Positions 1 to 15,400 of a DNA stretch of 64,000 nt are shown one piece after another (the first letter of the stretch is position 1; each line of letters begins with the position of its first letter). The notes beneath the pieces were generated by a model. It searched no databases, was not told the DNA's origin, and saw nothing but the letters and a program-made list of their open reading frames with translations. A program made the position numbers and the translations under genes. The stretch is from Auanema rhodensis (lineage: Eukaryota; Nematoda; Chromadorea; Rhabditida; Rhabditidae), in the NCBI GenBank assembly GCA_964057225.1, contig OZ059894.1, forward strand, positions 16,894,476 to 16,958,475, written 5' to 3'.

Positions 1-3000
1 TGAATTGTCCGTAATCCTTATATTTCTTCTGGTTTTAACGTCTATTTCTAAATAGAATTTATGCCATTCATGTAACCGATCTTTTCGATAATAAATCCGG
101 TTTTTGATCACAACGAATTCTATTCTTCAGACAAAAGTATTCAAGACTTGAGTATTTTAAACAAGATTTTCTTTTTAAAACAACTTTTGGTTTCGGCCAA
201 GCCATCCTCTAATTTTCTGCAAAAATTAGGAAAAAATGTACTTTTTTTTTATCTCAAAGAACATCTCATATATTGATGAGGTGTGTGCACATATATGTAT
301 TTTTTTGTATATACCTCACACCTTCAGCAATCTATCGTTCCCTTTCTCTCTCTTTGTCTCTCTCTCTTTCTCTCCTTCTCTCTCTCTCATCCTCTCTCTT
401 TCCCTTCTTCCGTTTGGTATCTTTGGCACTCTGAATTGTCCTTTTCATCCTCCTGTAACTTTTCTCTATCACTAATTCTCATTTTGCAAAAGTTTGAATT
501 GGCTATTCATTGAAAATTACTAATCACCCTAATATCCAGTTCCTATCTTTATCGTGCCCGTGAACATCTATTACTATCTAAATCATCGAAAAACTACACT
601 AATAGCTGTTTTCGAATTTTTTTGTCAGGTGAATGATATGAATTTGTCGGCATGATGTCAACTCTAAATGACAATTTACAATCATTTGTTTTTAAATATT
701 TTTGTGAATTAAAGAATTATTTAGATATGTATATATACTTTTATAATTACAAATTTCACTTTTAAGCTTCTAAATTATTTTTTGAAACCATTAAAGCTTT
801 CTCCTTCAAGTTGCTCTGCTCTCCCTCCATAGTTTTTTCTTTTTAAAATAAAAATATTCTTGCGTATTTCATTCATATGTCATCAGCATCTTATTCTGAT
901 TGACATTCTGCTTTTGTGTTTTAACTCCATTAAACGGGTCATCAATTCGTCTTTTTTATTCATTTTTTCATATAAAATGTATGTATTCATATTATAAAAA
1001 TAGATTAAAATATGTTTTCCAAATAAAATATTATTAAAGAAGATTTGATATGAAAAAAAATTAAAAAAGCAAAAGATTCATAGATATATACATATATGTA
1101 TGTATATAAAACGTCATCAGACACAAGAAATGTCCTTGAATCCAATTCTCATTCAGCCATTTTTCTTATTTTACTTGACATAACCATCACCTCCAATTTT
1201 AAATTTTAGCTCGCATATCTGAGAAATGTTTTGAAACAAATTTTATTTGTTATAAATATAATTTAATATAATAATCTCATTAATTTTCTGAAAATCTTGT
1301 TAATTCTTAACTTTCGTTTCTTGTTTTCTTTAAAAATAGATAATTCTTCATTTTATATTCATTGAATCATGAAAATTCACTTCTTTCTTCAGTGATAATG
1401 AAAAAATATGTTGAATGAATACTTCATGCTGATGTTGGGATTGCTTTTTCCGCTTAACAATACATTGCTCAGCATGTATCGTCTTGTTTGGTCATCAACT
1501 TTTTAATCTTTAAAACTTCTCTCATTCTTACAATGACTATACTATGTTAGTGACGACCATGAGATTATTTCTTTGACTGCTCATGAAAAAACTCGAAACG
1601 TCTTCAAACAGACAATATGTGCCTTTTCTTCATTCACTTTTAGTTTTCATTGTTACCTCTCTCTCCCTCTTCCTCTCTCTCTCTCTCTCTTTCTCTTCTT
1701 CTTCTTCTTTCTCCCTCTGTCTTGAACTGTTTGATATGATCACAATCTAGGAGATTCTTTTTAGCGAGCTTATTGTTCTTGCAAATTACACATTTTGCAT
1801 TTTCTTCCTATTTCCACTGATGTACGGAGATTTGTTTCCAGGAAACGAATATTATCTCGCACGATGGTTCAATCCAGTTCAAATCGGCAATGCCAAATAT
1901 AACTTTCAATGAAGAAATGCTTCACAAAAATCAAGTTTTTTTGATTTAGCAGATGAAAACTATAAAATCTGGGAGTCACGACAACAGAATTTTGTGTATG
2001 TGCACGCTTGTTCTCCTTTTAGACTTCATCCACACTCTTTAGCTGTTTCAACGCACTTTTTCACGTTCTTTCATTCTCTCTTTTCTTCATATTTCCTCTA
2101 TATATTTCCTCTTTCTCTCTTTTCTCTCTTACTTTCTTATACTGGTGGTCGTACTTTCTATTAGTTTAGTCATCATACTTTCCAACAAACTGCTTCATTA
2201 TTTCTTTTTTAGTACGAAAATTTGCAGAATTTCAATCCACTTCAAGCATATACATGTACATACATCTAGATGTATGCATGTACATACTATATATGCACAT
2301 TTCATGTATTCCAACAACTCCTCTCACTTTAATGACATTAAACGAAATGTGTTTTCACACATTAGTTGACCTCGGTCAGAAGCTTTTCATATTATATATA
2401 CAGATATATATTAATATAATATAATCTTATCTATTTTTGTCTGTCAACTTATACGACGACCTCGATCACTCAAATTTTTTTTATCATTTTGAAGCTTTAA
2501 TAAACTGATTACGTATAAGTATACTGAATTTTGTTTTCTGTTTTCATTTGGTTCTTCTTATGAGAAAATCTTTGGAATAGTCAACAATATTTTTGTTAAA
2601 TTTTGAAGAAATAATGAAGATCTTTGAGGATATAAAACTTTGAAAAGTTTATTTCATACACTCAAACTTTCATTAATTTAATCTAATATAAGAATATCGT
2701 TTTATTTTCTTTTTTTAACGTTATTAGTTCAAATTGTTATCTCTCAATTGTAAGATAAAATCATTCGTTTTGAAAACTTGCTAAGTAAATTTAATAGTCA
2801 ACCATTTAATCAACATTCAAAGAAAAGTTTTAAAGTTTAATCGTTTTACGTTATATGCAATTCTGACACTAAATATGCCACGACCTTATTTCATCTCTTT
2901 TTCCCTATTTTTTTGTTATAAAATTTCTTTCTATTGTCCTTTTTAACCTTTTTTGGCACAAATAGAAAAATATGATCATGAGACCGTATCAATTAGATTA

Positions 3001-4322
3001 TTAACTCTCATTAGAAGCTACTTATTGTTGTTCTTTATGCTATCAATATAAGAATTTACGAACATAGACTCGCACTTTTGATATTACTTTCTCTTCTTAT
3101 ATCAATCCAAGAAAACTATAATTTTTATGATTTTTCCAATATATAAAACTAGAATTAAAAGTCTATGTTTTAATACTTTCACAACATTTTTGAAATCAAA
3201 TTTAGTTAATCCCTCCTCACTATTGTCGTCTGTCTCTGTATTTTAATCTCAATCAGCTTGTGTGTTTCTATATTTACAATTACATTCATCTTCTCTATTC
3301 TTGTCTACGATATAATTAATGACATTTTGCTGCTCATCTGTCCGATATAACACGATGTTGAATAAGAGCAAAGTCTTGTTCAAATGACCATAAGTGAGAC
3401 ATCATTCAAACGCGATGATGCTGAATTTGAAGAAGATAATGGTCAATTAATGACCTCGAGACTTCTAATTGTTGTCTCCTATGCGAGCTAGATGAAGATA
3501 GATGAACAACTTGAAACTCATTTCAAGCATCATACCAATACCGTACGATTTTACTCTTTAATGCGATTCCACGCTTTTCAACAGTTTTTCTTGTTGATAC
3601 AAGGTTGAAGCAGTTCATGCGGAAGAGCTGATAATTCGTGTTGCAACAGCACTTTATCATGTGTTACCTCTTCCATATATTACTGAACGAACAATAAAAG
3701 CATAATGTGCATACGTAACCGATTGCAGAAACTGCCCATCGAATTTGGTAATTTCTACAAAAGTGTTCTCATTATCTTTACAGACTTTGTATTCTTACAT
3801 CAAACATATTTAAGTTTTCACCTTTTTCTAATTTTAAATGAATGATGTAAAAAACGTGACAATTGAACAACACATTTTTTGAACGAATAATGTTATTTAA
3901 TAACTTTTTCTGAAACATTTTTCAGTTTATAGTTGTGATATTCTTTATTTTCTTTTAAATTTTAACTCTAAATTTGTACTTTTGTTGAAAACACTTGAAG
4001 AATCAAGAGTTCAGTTCAGGAAAAGATGATAAAATCAAAGTATTTTCGTCTAGATTGCTCGTGATTACCCATCATTAGAAAAAAATGTCACATGTTACTT
4101 TCGGTAACCATATGTATGGCACATTCAAACATTTATTCATATGCATGCATTCAATTCATGTGTCTTCCCCTCTCATTCTAAAATCTGTGTTATTTGAATT
4201 TTTGAAGATAAAAGCCGTTCTAATATATTTCAAATAATAAAAATAATAATATATTTTTTATGTATAATTATAGCTGATGAAGCAGTCCAGTCATCGGCCA
4301 AATTTGATTGATCAATTACTTG

Positions 4323-4338
4323 CCCCCCCCCCCCCCCA
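4323..4338. repeat. C homopolymer, 16 bases
   Basis: A pure C run in otherwise AT-rich DNA; no associated feature. Confidence 0.9.
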
Positions 4339-7300
4339 CTCTCTCTTGTTCTACCCGATAAGCTGCTATTGTGTTGCTAAGGCTCCGATGACCTTCAGCT
4401 ACAATTTTATTTTGATTTTAACTAAAATCATTGTAATGCCTTAAGGTTGATCAACAGCATCATAAGATATTCTTCTGTACATCACGTGCCCTCAAGATAT
4501 GAATGTGTTTCACGTGAAATGGAAAATGCCATTTGTAATTTTCTTTTGACTGTGAATGGTTGCATATTTTCTTTCGGGTTCCATTCTTTCATAACATTCA
4601 TTCTCTAAGTCTTAATAGTACCAAAATTTTTCTATTTGTGAGAATTTCGGATTTATTTTGTCTGAAAATGACATATTAGAATATGTAGAGAATCATTAAT
4701 TCTCATGAAGTGGCTATTCACTATTTCACATGGCTATTAGTTCATTTGTCATTATTATAAAAGATAATTGCAATCTGCTCTGTCATATACTTTATTCTCT
4801 CATTTTATATATTTCAGTCTTTATTCGTTTTGAACAAGAGTTTGAGCCAAATCAGAAATGAAACTGAGATTATGAGAAGAAAAGAGATTAAATACATAGC
4901 GTAGTAGAATAGATGACCTCGAAGTGATATCAGAAGGCAGATGTTGGCTATCTTCAGATATACATCTTTCACTCACATGTTCTATTCGTTGTATTCTGCT
5001 CTTATCATATCTATTTTTTATTATTTAAGCTATTGAAGACAAGTCAGGTACACGTGCTTGTAAATGCATACATACGCATATGTGAATGTTTAAATGAAAA
5101 ACAAATCAACTACCCAAAAAAGTAAAACGAAAACTCTCCACCATTTCCGTGAAGCTTGGCACTTTGTTATTTCAGTTTTTCTCTCTTCTTGTTACTTTTC
5201 TCTATATTTTCTTTGCATTTACCAATCGTCACCTCCGGAGTTAGTAAACTCAATTCCGGGTTCTTTTGTTCTTTTCCAAATAAAATGTTCCATTAACTTA
5301 TTGAGAAGCAAACTCGCACTTTTTTGTATAAAACTTTTACAGATTATGGTACTGCCTTTTTTAGCTTCTTAACTATGCTTTCTGTATCTCATATTCCTTT
5401 TTTTTTCAATTTCTTTTCTTTCCATTCAGCTACTTTACACATACTTCTCACGCTATTTTCTTATTCATTCTAACTAGCAGCATGTTTCTAACTCCTATCA
5501 GTATTTTTCGCAAGAATATTCGGTAAAACTTTCTTTATTTATTATCTAATCTTTGTAACAAAACAAAATCTTGATACATTTTCTCTTACATTTCGTAATG
5601 ACTTCTACAACATTTATTTGGAAAGCTAGCTTTATGAGGTATTTGGGTAGTGGTGCAAAGAACTGATTCCAATAATAGACTAGTTTGTTCTTCTTTCAAT
5701 TTCCTCTAGTTTACAAAGTTCAATAGTACATTTACTATTGAAAAGAAGAAGAATAATGAATAAAAACCAACATAATTGTATTCCTTAAACTTCCAACTCT
5801 CTATTCTTTTTAATATTTTCGTTTAGAAAGTATGAATTTCTCAACAATAATGAACTTTGAAAATATTCTTTGTGTCTTTTCTTTTCCTTCAAATTCAAAA
5901 ATATGGTCTATGCTGTTTTCATTCTATTTTCAACATTATCTTTTCACTTTCTGAATAATTTATCGTAATCTCATTTGCATTGTTTATCAGATGTCTTTTG
6001 TTGTTTATAGATTTTCGTTCATTTCGGACATCAAAAGTAGCTGCTTAATGGTATCACCATTACTATATCTTTCTCTCTTTCTCTCTCTCTTTGTCTCAAT
6101 TTCTCTCTTAATCCTTTCCAATTTCTTATTCATTTACTCTCGTTATATCTATTTATTTCCCATGTCAACTAGACTGTCTTCTGATTAAAATGTCAAATAG
6201 GCTTAGCTAAAATCAAAACATTCCCAATTTTCATAAAATATGAATATATTCCTGTGTCCTATTCACTTTTTTTCATAAATGTTTGTAATTGACAAGCAAG
6301 TCGTATGTAAGTCTCAAGCTTTCAAGACTAATTGAAGCTTTCCAGCAGCACAGCAAGGGAAAAAAGAACAATAAAAGAATTTGCAATGAAAATCTTAGAT
6401 TGAAGTTTCTTGCAGAAGTAACCTTTTACTTTATTTTCTCCAAAATATGTTAACAAATTTTGATTCTATTTTACAAGTTCCCGCAATTGAAAAGAATCGA
6501 AATTGTAATTATTCCATTTGTCATTCATTTCATGCAGCATCCTCCTATGACATACGTTCTAGAATATTCCCTAATTTCCTTATTAGCCTTGCTCTTCTCT
6601 TCTCCCCCCCTCTCCCATCTTGTCCCAGACAGACCATCTGTTTTCTTTATTTCAATCATCTAACTATTAAGATTTAATGGAAAAGCTATACACACATGTG
6701 TATATGTATGTATATATTTAGCATAGCATTACATACATGCACATATAACAGGCTCTTGTTTCTCTAAATTATAGAAAATTGCAAGAAACATATCATTTTC
6801 ATTCATTTCTCGTCTTTTTTTTCTTCGATTATCCTATACTATCCCTACATTTAAATGCATTCTTATAATCAAAAAATCAACTGCAAAAAGCCTCATCTAT
6901 CCAATTATCTTTAATCTTGGAACGGATGTTATGCTTGAAAGCTTATCGTTCCCACTCTCCCCCTTTATAATCGCTTTACAATCCTATTTATTCATCATCT
7001 TTCTATATTATTTTCATTTTCAATGAAATAAATTGCAATTTGTCAATAGATATACATGCATTTACATCTAAATGTTGTATGTTTTCATATCACTGAAGCC
7101 CAAATGAAATAGAGAGACAGATTCATTGGATATAGTACCTGTTTCCAACTTCCCTTTCATTATAATCCATTATCATTCTTATTATATCTTACACATCAAA
7201 TTCAATATAAGATACATTTCCTCTTACTATTCTCATAACCTTTCCTAATATTCTTTCTCGACAAAACCAAACATTTCTTCTTCCACTTTCTAATTATTTT

Positions 7301-10300
7301 AGTCTCTCACAATACACATACTTTTCGCAGATTTTTAGCAATCTATTTGAATCACTTTTTCTATATATTGATGTGGTAGAAAGATATAAGAAGGATTGAA
7401 AATCTTTTTGAAGTCAGAGGTGGAATACATATCCCCGATGCCTCTGTTTCCTTTTTAAAGTTTCGAAAAGAAAAAGAGGAAGCGGTTTCAAGTCCTATGA
7501 ACGGTTGACCAATTTCATTCAATTACGATATATTGCGATCATTACTAAACATTTGTAGGAATCAAGCAATCTTTAGAAGTCATTTAATCATCTTTCACTT
7601 TCTATACGATTGTCGTTTTTACTTAAAACCATCAACAACCATTTGCCAGATAAGTTTCACGTAAATAGCACACGATGTTCATTTCACGTACATCTGAAGC
7701 TTTGAATGGTTGTGTTTTCTAAGCTTTCCTTTTATAATCTATTACCGCTACTACTATCGCCATATCTAATCGTTCTGCTCTCATGTTAAGACTTCATATG
7801 GCCATTTAATCCAAATCTGCCTGACCTGCCAGTATTCTACATATATGAAATTCGTCTTGTCAACTAGTCATTCATCCAATAGCAGTCACTCAACTAAACT
7901 CTCAAACGCATGAGTCCTCCCAACAAAGCCAGTCAACCACTCATCCCCTTCATTCACCCTCAGACGTTTGTAACGAAAAGTTTCTTGCTGTACTCTGTTG
8001 TTTCAAGGCGATTCTGCTCAATGTCTTTAGATACATACATGACAGAGTTGTATAACTTTGATTTTTTTGGAATATTTTACGTTTTTTCTTTGACTCCAAT
8101 TCAAATTGTGTTTTACAGTATCATTCATTTTCATTGTGACAAACAATTTTGAAATATCTGTTGTCACAATTGTTTCTTCACAACTAATTTCATTTTAATT
8201 TCACAACACTAATCATATAAATTTTAGAAATTATGTCGTTTCATGACCTTTTCACTAAGTTCATGACCAAAATAGTAGTCTTGACCTATACTTTGTGCCA
8301 ATGACATCTTTAAATTCATAGTCGTTGACAATAACTTTATCAGTCTTTATCATTACTTTCCTCCTTCTCTTTTTCTTCAATTCATTAATTTTTTTTTGTT
8401 TAAAGATAAGTATTATAGAATGATAATTTTAATTTGTTTTCAGGTAATCTAAACATGAAAATTGACTAATATTATTATATAAGATGATGTCTTTTTAGTA
8501 TTTATTTGGTAAAAAATATATAACAAAGACACTTGTCATATTTGCTTCAATCTATCTCAAAACCATATACGGGAATGTGTGAGATCAATATATAAATCGT
8601 ATAATTCAAAGAGAATTAGTGAGAGAAAGAATGAGAAAAGGTGAGATATATACATATGAGAAGAGAATGTTAGATGAGAGGAACTTATACGTAGTTCCAA
8701 AATTTCAAATCAAAAACCTATACTTTCAGTTATTTGAACAGGTGTGACGTCGTATAACTTCTAACCTACTACCTATATTACTTAATGTAATAAATATACC
8801 ATATATATAATATTATATATATATATATATTGATATAATTTGATTCATATCTTTTTGGAAAATATTTCTATTACTTTTCATATTTAATTATTCATTTAAA
8901 ACATTAATTATATTTATAATATGTTCATATAAACAGCTGTTCATACACCGTTCATTTATTTATTTCTAAAAAACGACCAAAAGCTTGATTATTCTCTAGT
9001 TAGAATTAAACAAAAAAAGAATCTAACTGTCTGGTGTCATGCTAATATCTAAACGTATCATCAATAATCTCATCTTTCTTCCTTCTTTTCTCGTTCTCCC
9101 TTCTGATGATCAGCCATATACTTCTTCTTCATCATCTATTCTTTAGCTAAATGTCCTATAGTGTTATCAAGACCATCCTTTCACACACACACCCTTTACA
9201 TCCTACAATCTGATCAATGGCAGGCATCGGTCATTAGGCCACCAGCAGTGCGGGAATAGCGGGAACCATTTAGCTATTCTCCTTCTTTCTCTCCAAAATG
9301 ACACTCAAAGAGACATATCAGAGAGACACATGCATTATGTGATTGTATTTATTTAATCCTTATTACTATATGATTTGTAGTCTTTAGCTATGCGTAAATT
9401 TTCTAATTATATCAAATACATCTATAATCATAAATTCATTATATAAAATATATTTTCAAAAAAAAAAAATATTTTACATACTTGAGATATATTTTTTGAC
9501 AAAAATTATATTTACTTTATATCTTTATATAAGAATATCTTTATTTATTACTTTATCGAATTACGGCATTTGAGATCTCCGTTACTGGTTCTTTACGTGA
9601 ACCTTTTCATGCCTTTTTCGAAAATGAAAACTATTAATGTATGCATGAGCTGATTCTAGAAATTTTCTTTTAAACAGATCTTTTCTCAATTTTTTACCTC
9701 ATTCTCACTTTTCTTGTTCTCCTTTTATGACGATAAACCGGAACTCGGTCAGTCAACAAGTTGAAATGAGAGAATCGCAAAAATTAGAGAAGAAATCAAA
9801 AGAATATTTCATGAAAACTGAAAGATATATAACATTAGAAAGCTTACAGTATTAACTGCAGATGTAAGAGATGTTAGGTTATGAGAAGACTAGAAGAAGA
9901 GAGATGAACGAAAATTTGGATAGCGAGAAGACAATTAAAACAAAGCTACATATGGTCGTCGTTTACGTTTGTCGGTCGGTTTGAATAATCAAACAGATTT
10001 TTCTCTGTTTCACTCAGAACAGTTTGTCCTTAATATCATAGAAAGAAAAGAGATGAGTGTGAATACAGTCTGTTTGTGTGTGTGTGTGTGTAATGGAGAA
10101 TAACCGTGCTTAATGTTTTCTCTGCTCTCAATTCATTTTTCTTCTTTTTTTTTTTCAAATTTCTTCCCTGCTTTTCCACTTACGTAATTTGTATTCAGAT
10201 GAAATGTAAAAGTTACAAATTTGTACCAATTTTTCTCAAAAAAGAATATACGCCTATTCAACAATGCTAAACGAAATTGCAACCGTTCTACATGCCTATA

Positions 10301-12412
10301 GCATTAAAAATGACTTTTCAGATTTTTACGAGAAATTAGCATGATTATAGTATGAAAAATATGGCGGGAAATATAAAAAATATGTTATTTGCGGTTTGCT
10401 ATAGGTTGTCAATATCATGACCCATATAAACATAGTGAATATTATGTGAAAGCTATTCTTTTACTGCCTATTGGCAATTACATATATCTAAACATTTCTA
10501 TAAATTTTGTTGATAGTTATATATATATATATATAATGTGCATAATTACATATATAAATGTATATATGTATATGTATATTAATTTTTCTTTTTCTATGCT
10601 TTCCTTATCAACTATTTTCATTATTTAAATTAATTCAATAATTGTATCATTTTTGTATTTGATTGTGAAATGTGTTGTTGAACCTTTTATTAGATGTCGT
10701 ATATACTTCAATGACTTCTCACGCTTTTTTCTATTCTTTTCTCTTTGTCTTTCAAAACAGTTTGTTTTGTGCTGCTGCTATTGGTGCTGTCCACGAAATG
10801 TCCTTTATTGGCTCAATGTATTCTAACTATGTTTATTTATCACCACCAAGCTCACTTACATCATCGTCGTTTAATTTTTATTGAAAACTCTCACCAATAT
10901 CATTTACAAGTTTATAACTATACAGTGAGTCTATTTTAAAACTTTAAACATATGTATTCAGATGCATGTATATCATTCATTAGTATTCATTATCATCTCA
11001 GTTTATTGTTAGCTTCTCACGCGATCAATGTTTTTATATTGTAGCTGAAAACTTATTTTCAATATTGTGAAAACGGTGAACTGAACATGTTACTAGGTGC
11101 TTAAGTGCATGTTGATGTTCAGTTCTTTGATTCAAGCCTGCAGGGCAAATGGGAAGTAGATGTCAGAATACAGATATACATGCATATATAGGTGGCTATG
11201 TATTGTCGAAATCAACATTCAATTAATCAGAAGGCAGCCGAAAAAGGAAATTCATTCAATGTTTCTCTCAATCATTTTCTCTCTCTCTCTTTTACGCTTA
11301 TTCTTTCTTGTCTTTCTCACAGTGTCGAAGACGATGACTTCTGTCACCACTCTCGTTGCTGGCGGCAATCGTTCTGTTTTCGCTTTTCACTCTTCATGTC
11401 CCTTTCTTCTCTTCTTAACTATATCCCTAGTCCAGGTTTACCCTCTGCTCCTCCTCTCTTTTCTACACAAGGAGGCGATCTGGCTGTTTTCAAACTAGAA
11501 TTTTAATTCTTCGTTTGTCACATCTCTTTTCGAGTTTTCACCAGAAAATTACATCGAAGGCTGAAGCACGAGTATTTGATGCAGAAATCAAAACCTTGGA
11601 ATGGTGGTTATGTGTCTATGTGTTTATGGGTGTTGTTTTCCACCAAAGGATGCTAGATGATACTCCTATTTCGCATCCGTACTTTAACTGAACCAAGAGA
11701 TCACATCTCATCATTTTTTCATTTCCAATTTTCTACTTGGACACAACTGTTTACGTCGTCAGAATATTTTTTATTTCCGCCTTCTTCATAATTCTAGGCG
11801 ATTCGGCTTGTTTAATAGTGAGATTCTTTATCTATTAAGTCAGTCCGGAGCGTAGATTAGCTACTTTCACCTTCATCTAGCTGTCAAGTTTGCATTTACC
11901 TTTTCAAGATTTTTTCCCAATTCATTTTATCGTCATCATCGTTTTATTCGATTTCTACCTGTCGTGTCATCAGCTAAATTAGTCATTTAACCATAAAACT
12001 TGAAGGTTTACCACTTATTCCTTTCATTTCACTGATGTCCTCTCTCGTTTAACTACTTCTGTATCCTATCTTAAGCAATTCATTCTTCTTATTCGGTTTC
12101 TTTCTATGCTTTTGTCATCGCAGCTGGACACTCGGAACTACTTAAGAGTGTTTCTCGAGCTCTTCTTCATCTAATATCTCTTGCTCTCCTACTATATTCA
12201 CAGTATTACCTTCTATTTCTTCCGCGTATCGTTCATCTTTCATTTTATTTCTACCTATCTAACAGTCTATTTCTCTTGTTTTCCCTCTCCACATTCAACG
12301 ATTATTCATCTCATTTTCTGCTCACACCTTGACCTGGTCATCATCAACGTTATCGTCGTTTTCTCCAAAATTTGTGAATACAGCTTTTTACCAATTTTCA
12401 TATGTAACTTAG

Positions 12413-12417
<5 letters not shown>

Positions 12418-12451
<34 letters not shown>
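12418..12451. repeat. (TA)n microsatellite
   Basis: About 16 TA units in the gene-poor left part. Confidence 0.9.
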
Positions 12452-12454
<3 letters not shown>

Positions 12455-15400
12455 TATTGTATCTTGTTTTCATCTTTCACATTAAAGGACACAATTTTGT
12501 TAGAAAAAAGCAGCCTATTTTCTGATCAAAAAACAAAATCATCCACACATAGCATAAAGTATTTTTCTGCCATCTCTCATATTTCTTTTACTATCTCTCA
12601 GGCTCTCGTCAGTCCATGTATGCATGTTATTCCTAACAGAACAGAAACAAGTCGTGTTGCCAATTCAAAAACATTCTTCATAATGCTTACAAGCTGCTTG
12701 ATACATACTTGATGACTTTAGAGACGAGATCTTTACTCTTCGCTAATTCTTCATTTCTATTCGATTGCTTGTTCTCTCTCTCTCTGTGGTCATGTGTAGC
12801 TCGACTTTCTTGATCAACTTGACCTTTGTTTTTACGAGATTGTTCTATTACTATTATAGAGCATGGTTATATATCTATATAATCTATCTGGCATCTAACA
12901 ACCTGACGAATAAGGAAGAACATCTGCTATATCTATCCGCCAAACCATAAAACATTTTCATCATATTCATGTTACTTCTTTAATTGAGTCTAATTAGTTT
13001 ATGTATATAAAAAAAATTTTTTTTTCTCCAAATGTTTCAGAAAAAGCCAGCTAAATCCTTCACAAAAGGCTCATTCAATAGTAATTTCTGGGAAAAAAAA
13101 ACCTTCATGAAAGTTGTTTTTGCATATTTCAGTGAATTTACTATTTTTCTGCACTTCTTTGCTTCCTCTCCCTACTAACACTTGTACATTCTCAGATTAT
13201 CGTATTACAAATGTCTAGATAATCATTAATTTCTGCTGAGCAAATTAATGAATATTATAAGCATTTTATTGTAATTCTGTCGTCACTTTGTCTATTCAAA
13301 ATCACAAACCGACAACAAAGATAACTGTGAATTGCCTGTTCCACTGATCATCCAATCCAATAAATCAGCTGGACAGCACGTGTATGTGCCGACCATATGG
13401 CCATTCTCTTCCTCTTCCTCTCTATTTATCTTCAATATCTCGTGTATAATATGTATATCTTGCCACTTTTGACCTTTTTTTCTCTTGTGCCCTCATCCTA
13501 ATTCCTATCGTCGTTAATGTCTCTCAATCAAGTCTCTTATGTTACTTACAAACCATCAGCTCAACTCAACTGACTAACTGTGTCATGCTCCTCCTCCGAT
13601 CTGAGAGATAGAAAGAGTAACAGAAACACAATCACTCAATCTCTCTTTTTCTCTTCCACACTCTTCCATTTTCGCCGACAACGACAAAGAACCACAATCA
13701 TGAATATACATACATTTCACATAAATAAATATATATATATATATATGAAATGTTGTATGTTGAAGGCTTTTTCAAATAACTTCGATTTATGTTTTTTTCT
13801 TCTATTTAGTATGTTTGCCCCGCTTGTTTTTCCATTCCTTCACGGTTCTTCCTTTATTCTATGATCATCTATCTCTACGCTCCAACTAAGTCTGTTCAGT
13901 CTCTGTCATTTCTATTCAACTTGTTTATTCAACTACAACTTTTGCATTCGTTTTTTTTTCAATTTTTGCAGTTAAACTTTGATATTATTAATTAAATTCA
14001 TTCTTACTTCATTTTGCAACTATTACGAAATGCACAATGAATTAAAATTATTTTGTGACTACTAGACAACTCTATATCTCATTTTCTCAATCTATCTCTC
14101 TATATTTTTCTCTCTCTTTCTCTGTGAGAGCTGAAATCCTTTTTGGTTTTTGTCTTCTTGCCCTCCTGTGCGTATCTGGTCTTCCAGTCTTATCTCTCAC
14201 AACTACGTAACGAGACAATATAATCTCAGATTACTTGATATAGTATTCTGGTAGCATCGTAAGTTGTTGAGCATTGAGTTTCAAAACATAAATAACAAAA
14301 GATAGTTCATCAAGAATACATTTGAACAACTCATTTTAATAGAACAAAACTTGTTTTATGACATGTTTTCGTATGTACTATCCCTCAATATATCTGACAC
14401 TCCTCTTCTTTTTTTTGTCTTTCACTCTTTCTCTCTTTTAAAGCCAATATGTTTCTCCATTTTTTGTCTTCTTTCCGTTCATCCGACAAAGCTACAACCA
14501 TTTGTGTTTGCGAAACATCGAAGAAACTTATTCATCAGTTATACTATTGCAGCTCGAAATGGATTAGTATCAACTTCGAGACTAGCTATGCAATGCTAAT
14601 TTAAACGTTTTTTTTCCAATTTTCCATTATGTGTAATGAATTTGTGATCAAGGCATCTAGGAAATAGCCCGACTCATCTTCTTGAAAGGCTTTATTCATG
14701 GCAATATTCTGAGCATCTCTAAACAGAACAGCAAATTCTTTTGAACAGTGAGGTGACAACGGATGCGACCTAGGCTATATCTCGTAAAAATGTCATTTTT
14801 TGTGTTTTCCTGCAGACACATGTAGATGTTTCCATGTTTTATTCATTCCGCTCTGCCTATCTATATATCTCTTCTTCAATTCTAATTTGCCTGTCTTCTC
14901 TTCATATCAAAATGCCTTCGTCTAATCTCTCCTCCGTTATTCGTGTTGGCAAAAACCAGACGATTGTAACGAAAAAGACAACGAGGTTAGGCAGTATGCG
15001 GATCAACATGGTTAATGACTATATTAGGCCGATTGTCATCTTCTTCTTCATCATCTCTTCAACAACCTCAGTCTTTCTCTCTTTCTCTCTATTATATCAT
15101 TCCATTCGTCTCTCTTTGCCACATCTGTCCCCAACACTCATAGAGATATGAAAAGACTGAAGTATAAAGAGAGATAGAGAGATGGTGAGCTCATTCGCCA
15201 CCCTCTTCGTTCTCTTTCATTTCCAATACTAGCAATTATTTATAGTGAACAGCTTGGTCATTCTCTATGTCTTTTCTCAGATGACAGACTTATAACTCGC
15301 GAATCGTCTGCCTGTTTCCGTATTTGACTAACTTTCCAAATTTAGTAACTCTGCTGCTTATTCAACAATATTCGTTTTCTTTTTCACTAAATAAATTTCT

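Noticed and set aside
283-513. Two overlapping + frames of 76-79 codons
   Set aside because: They are translations of a CT-rich tract into Ser/Leu/Phe repeats, with no splice or start context.
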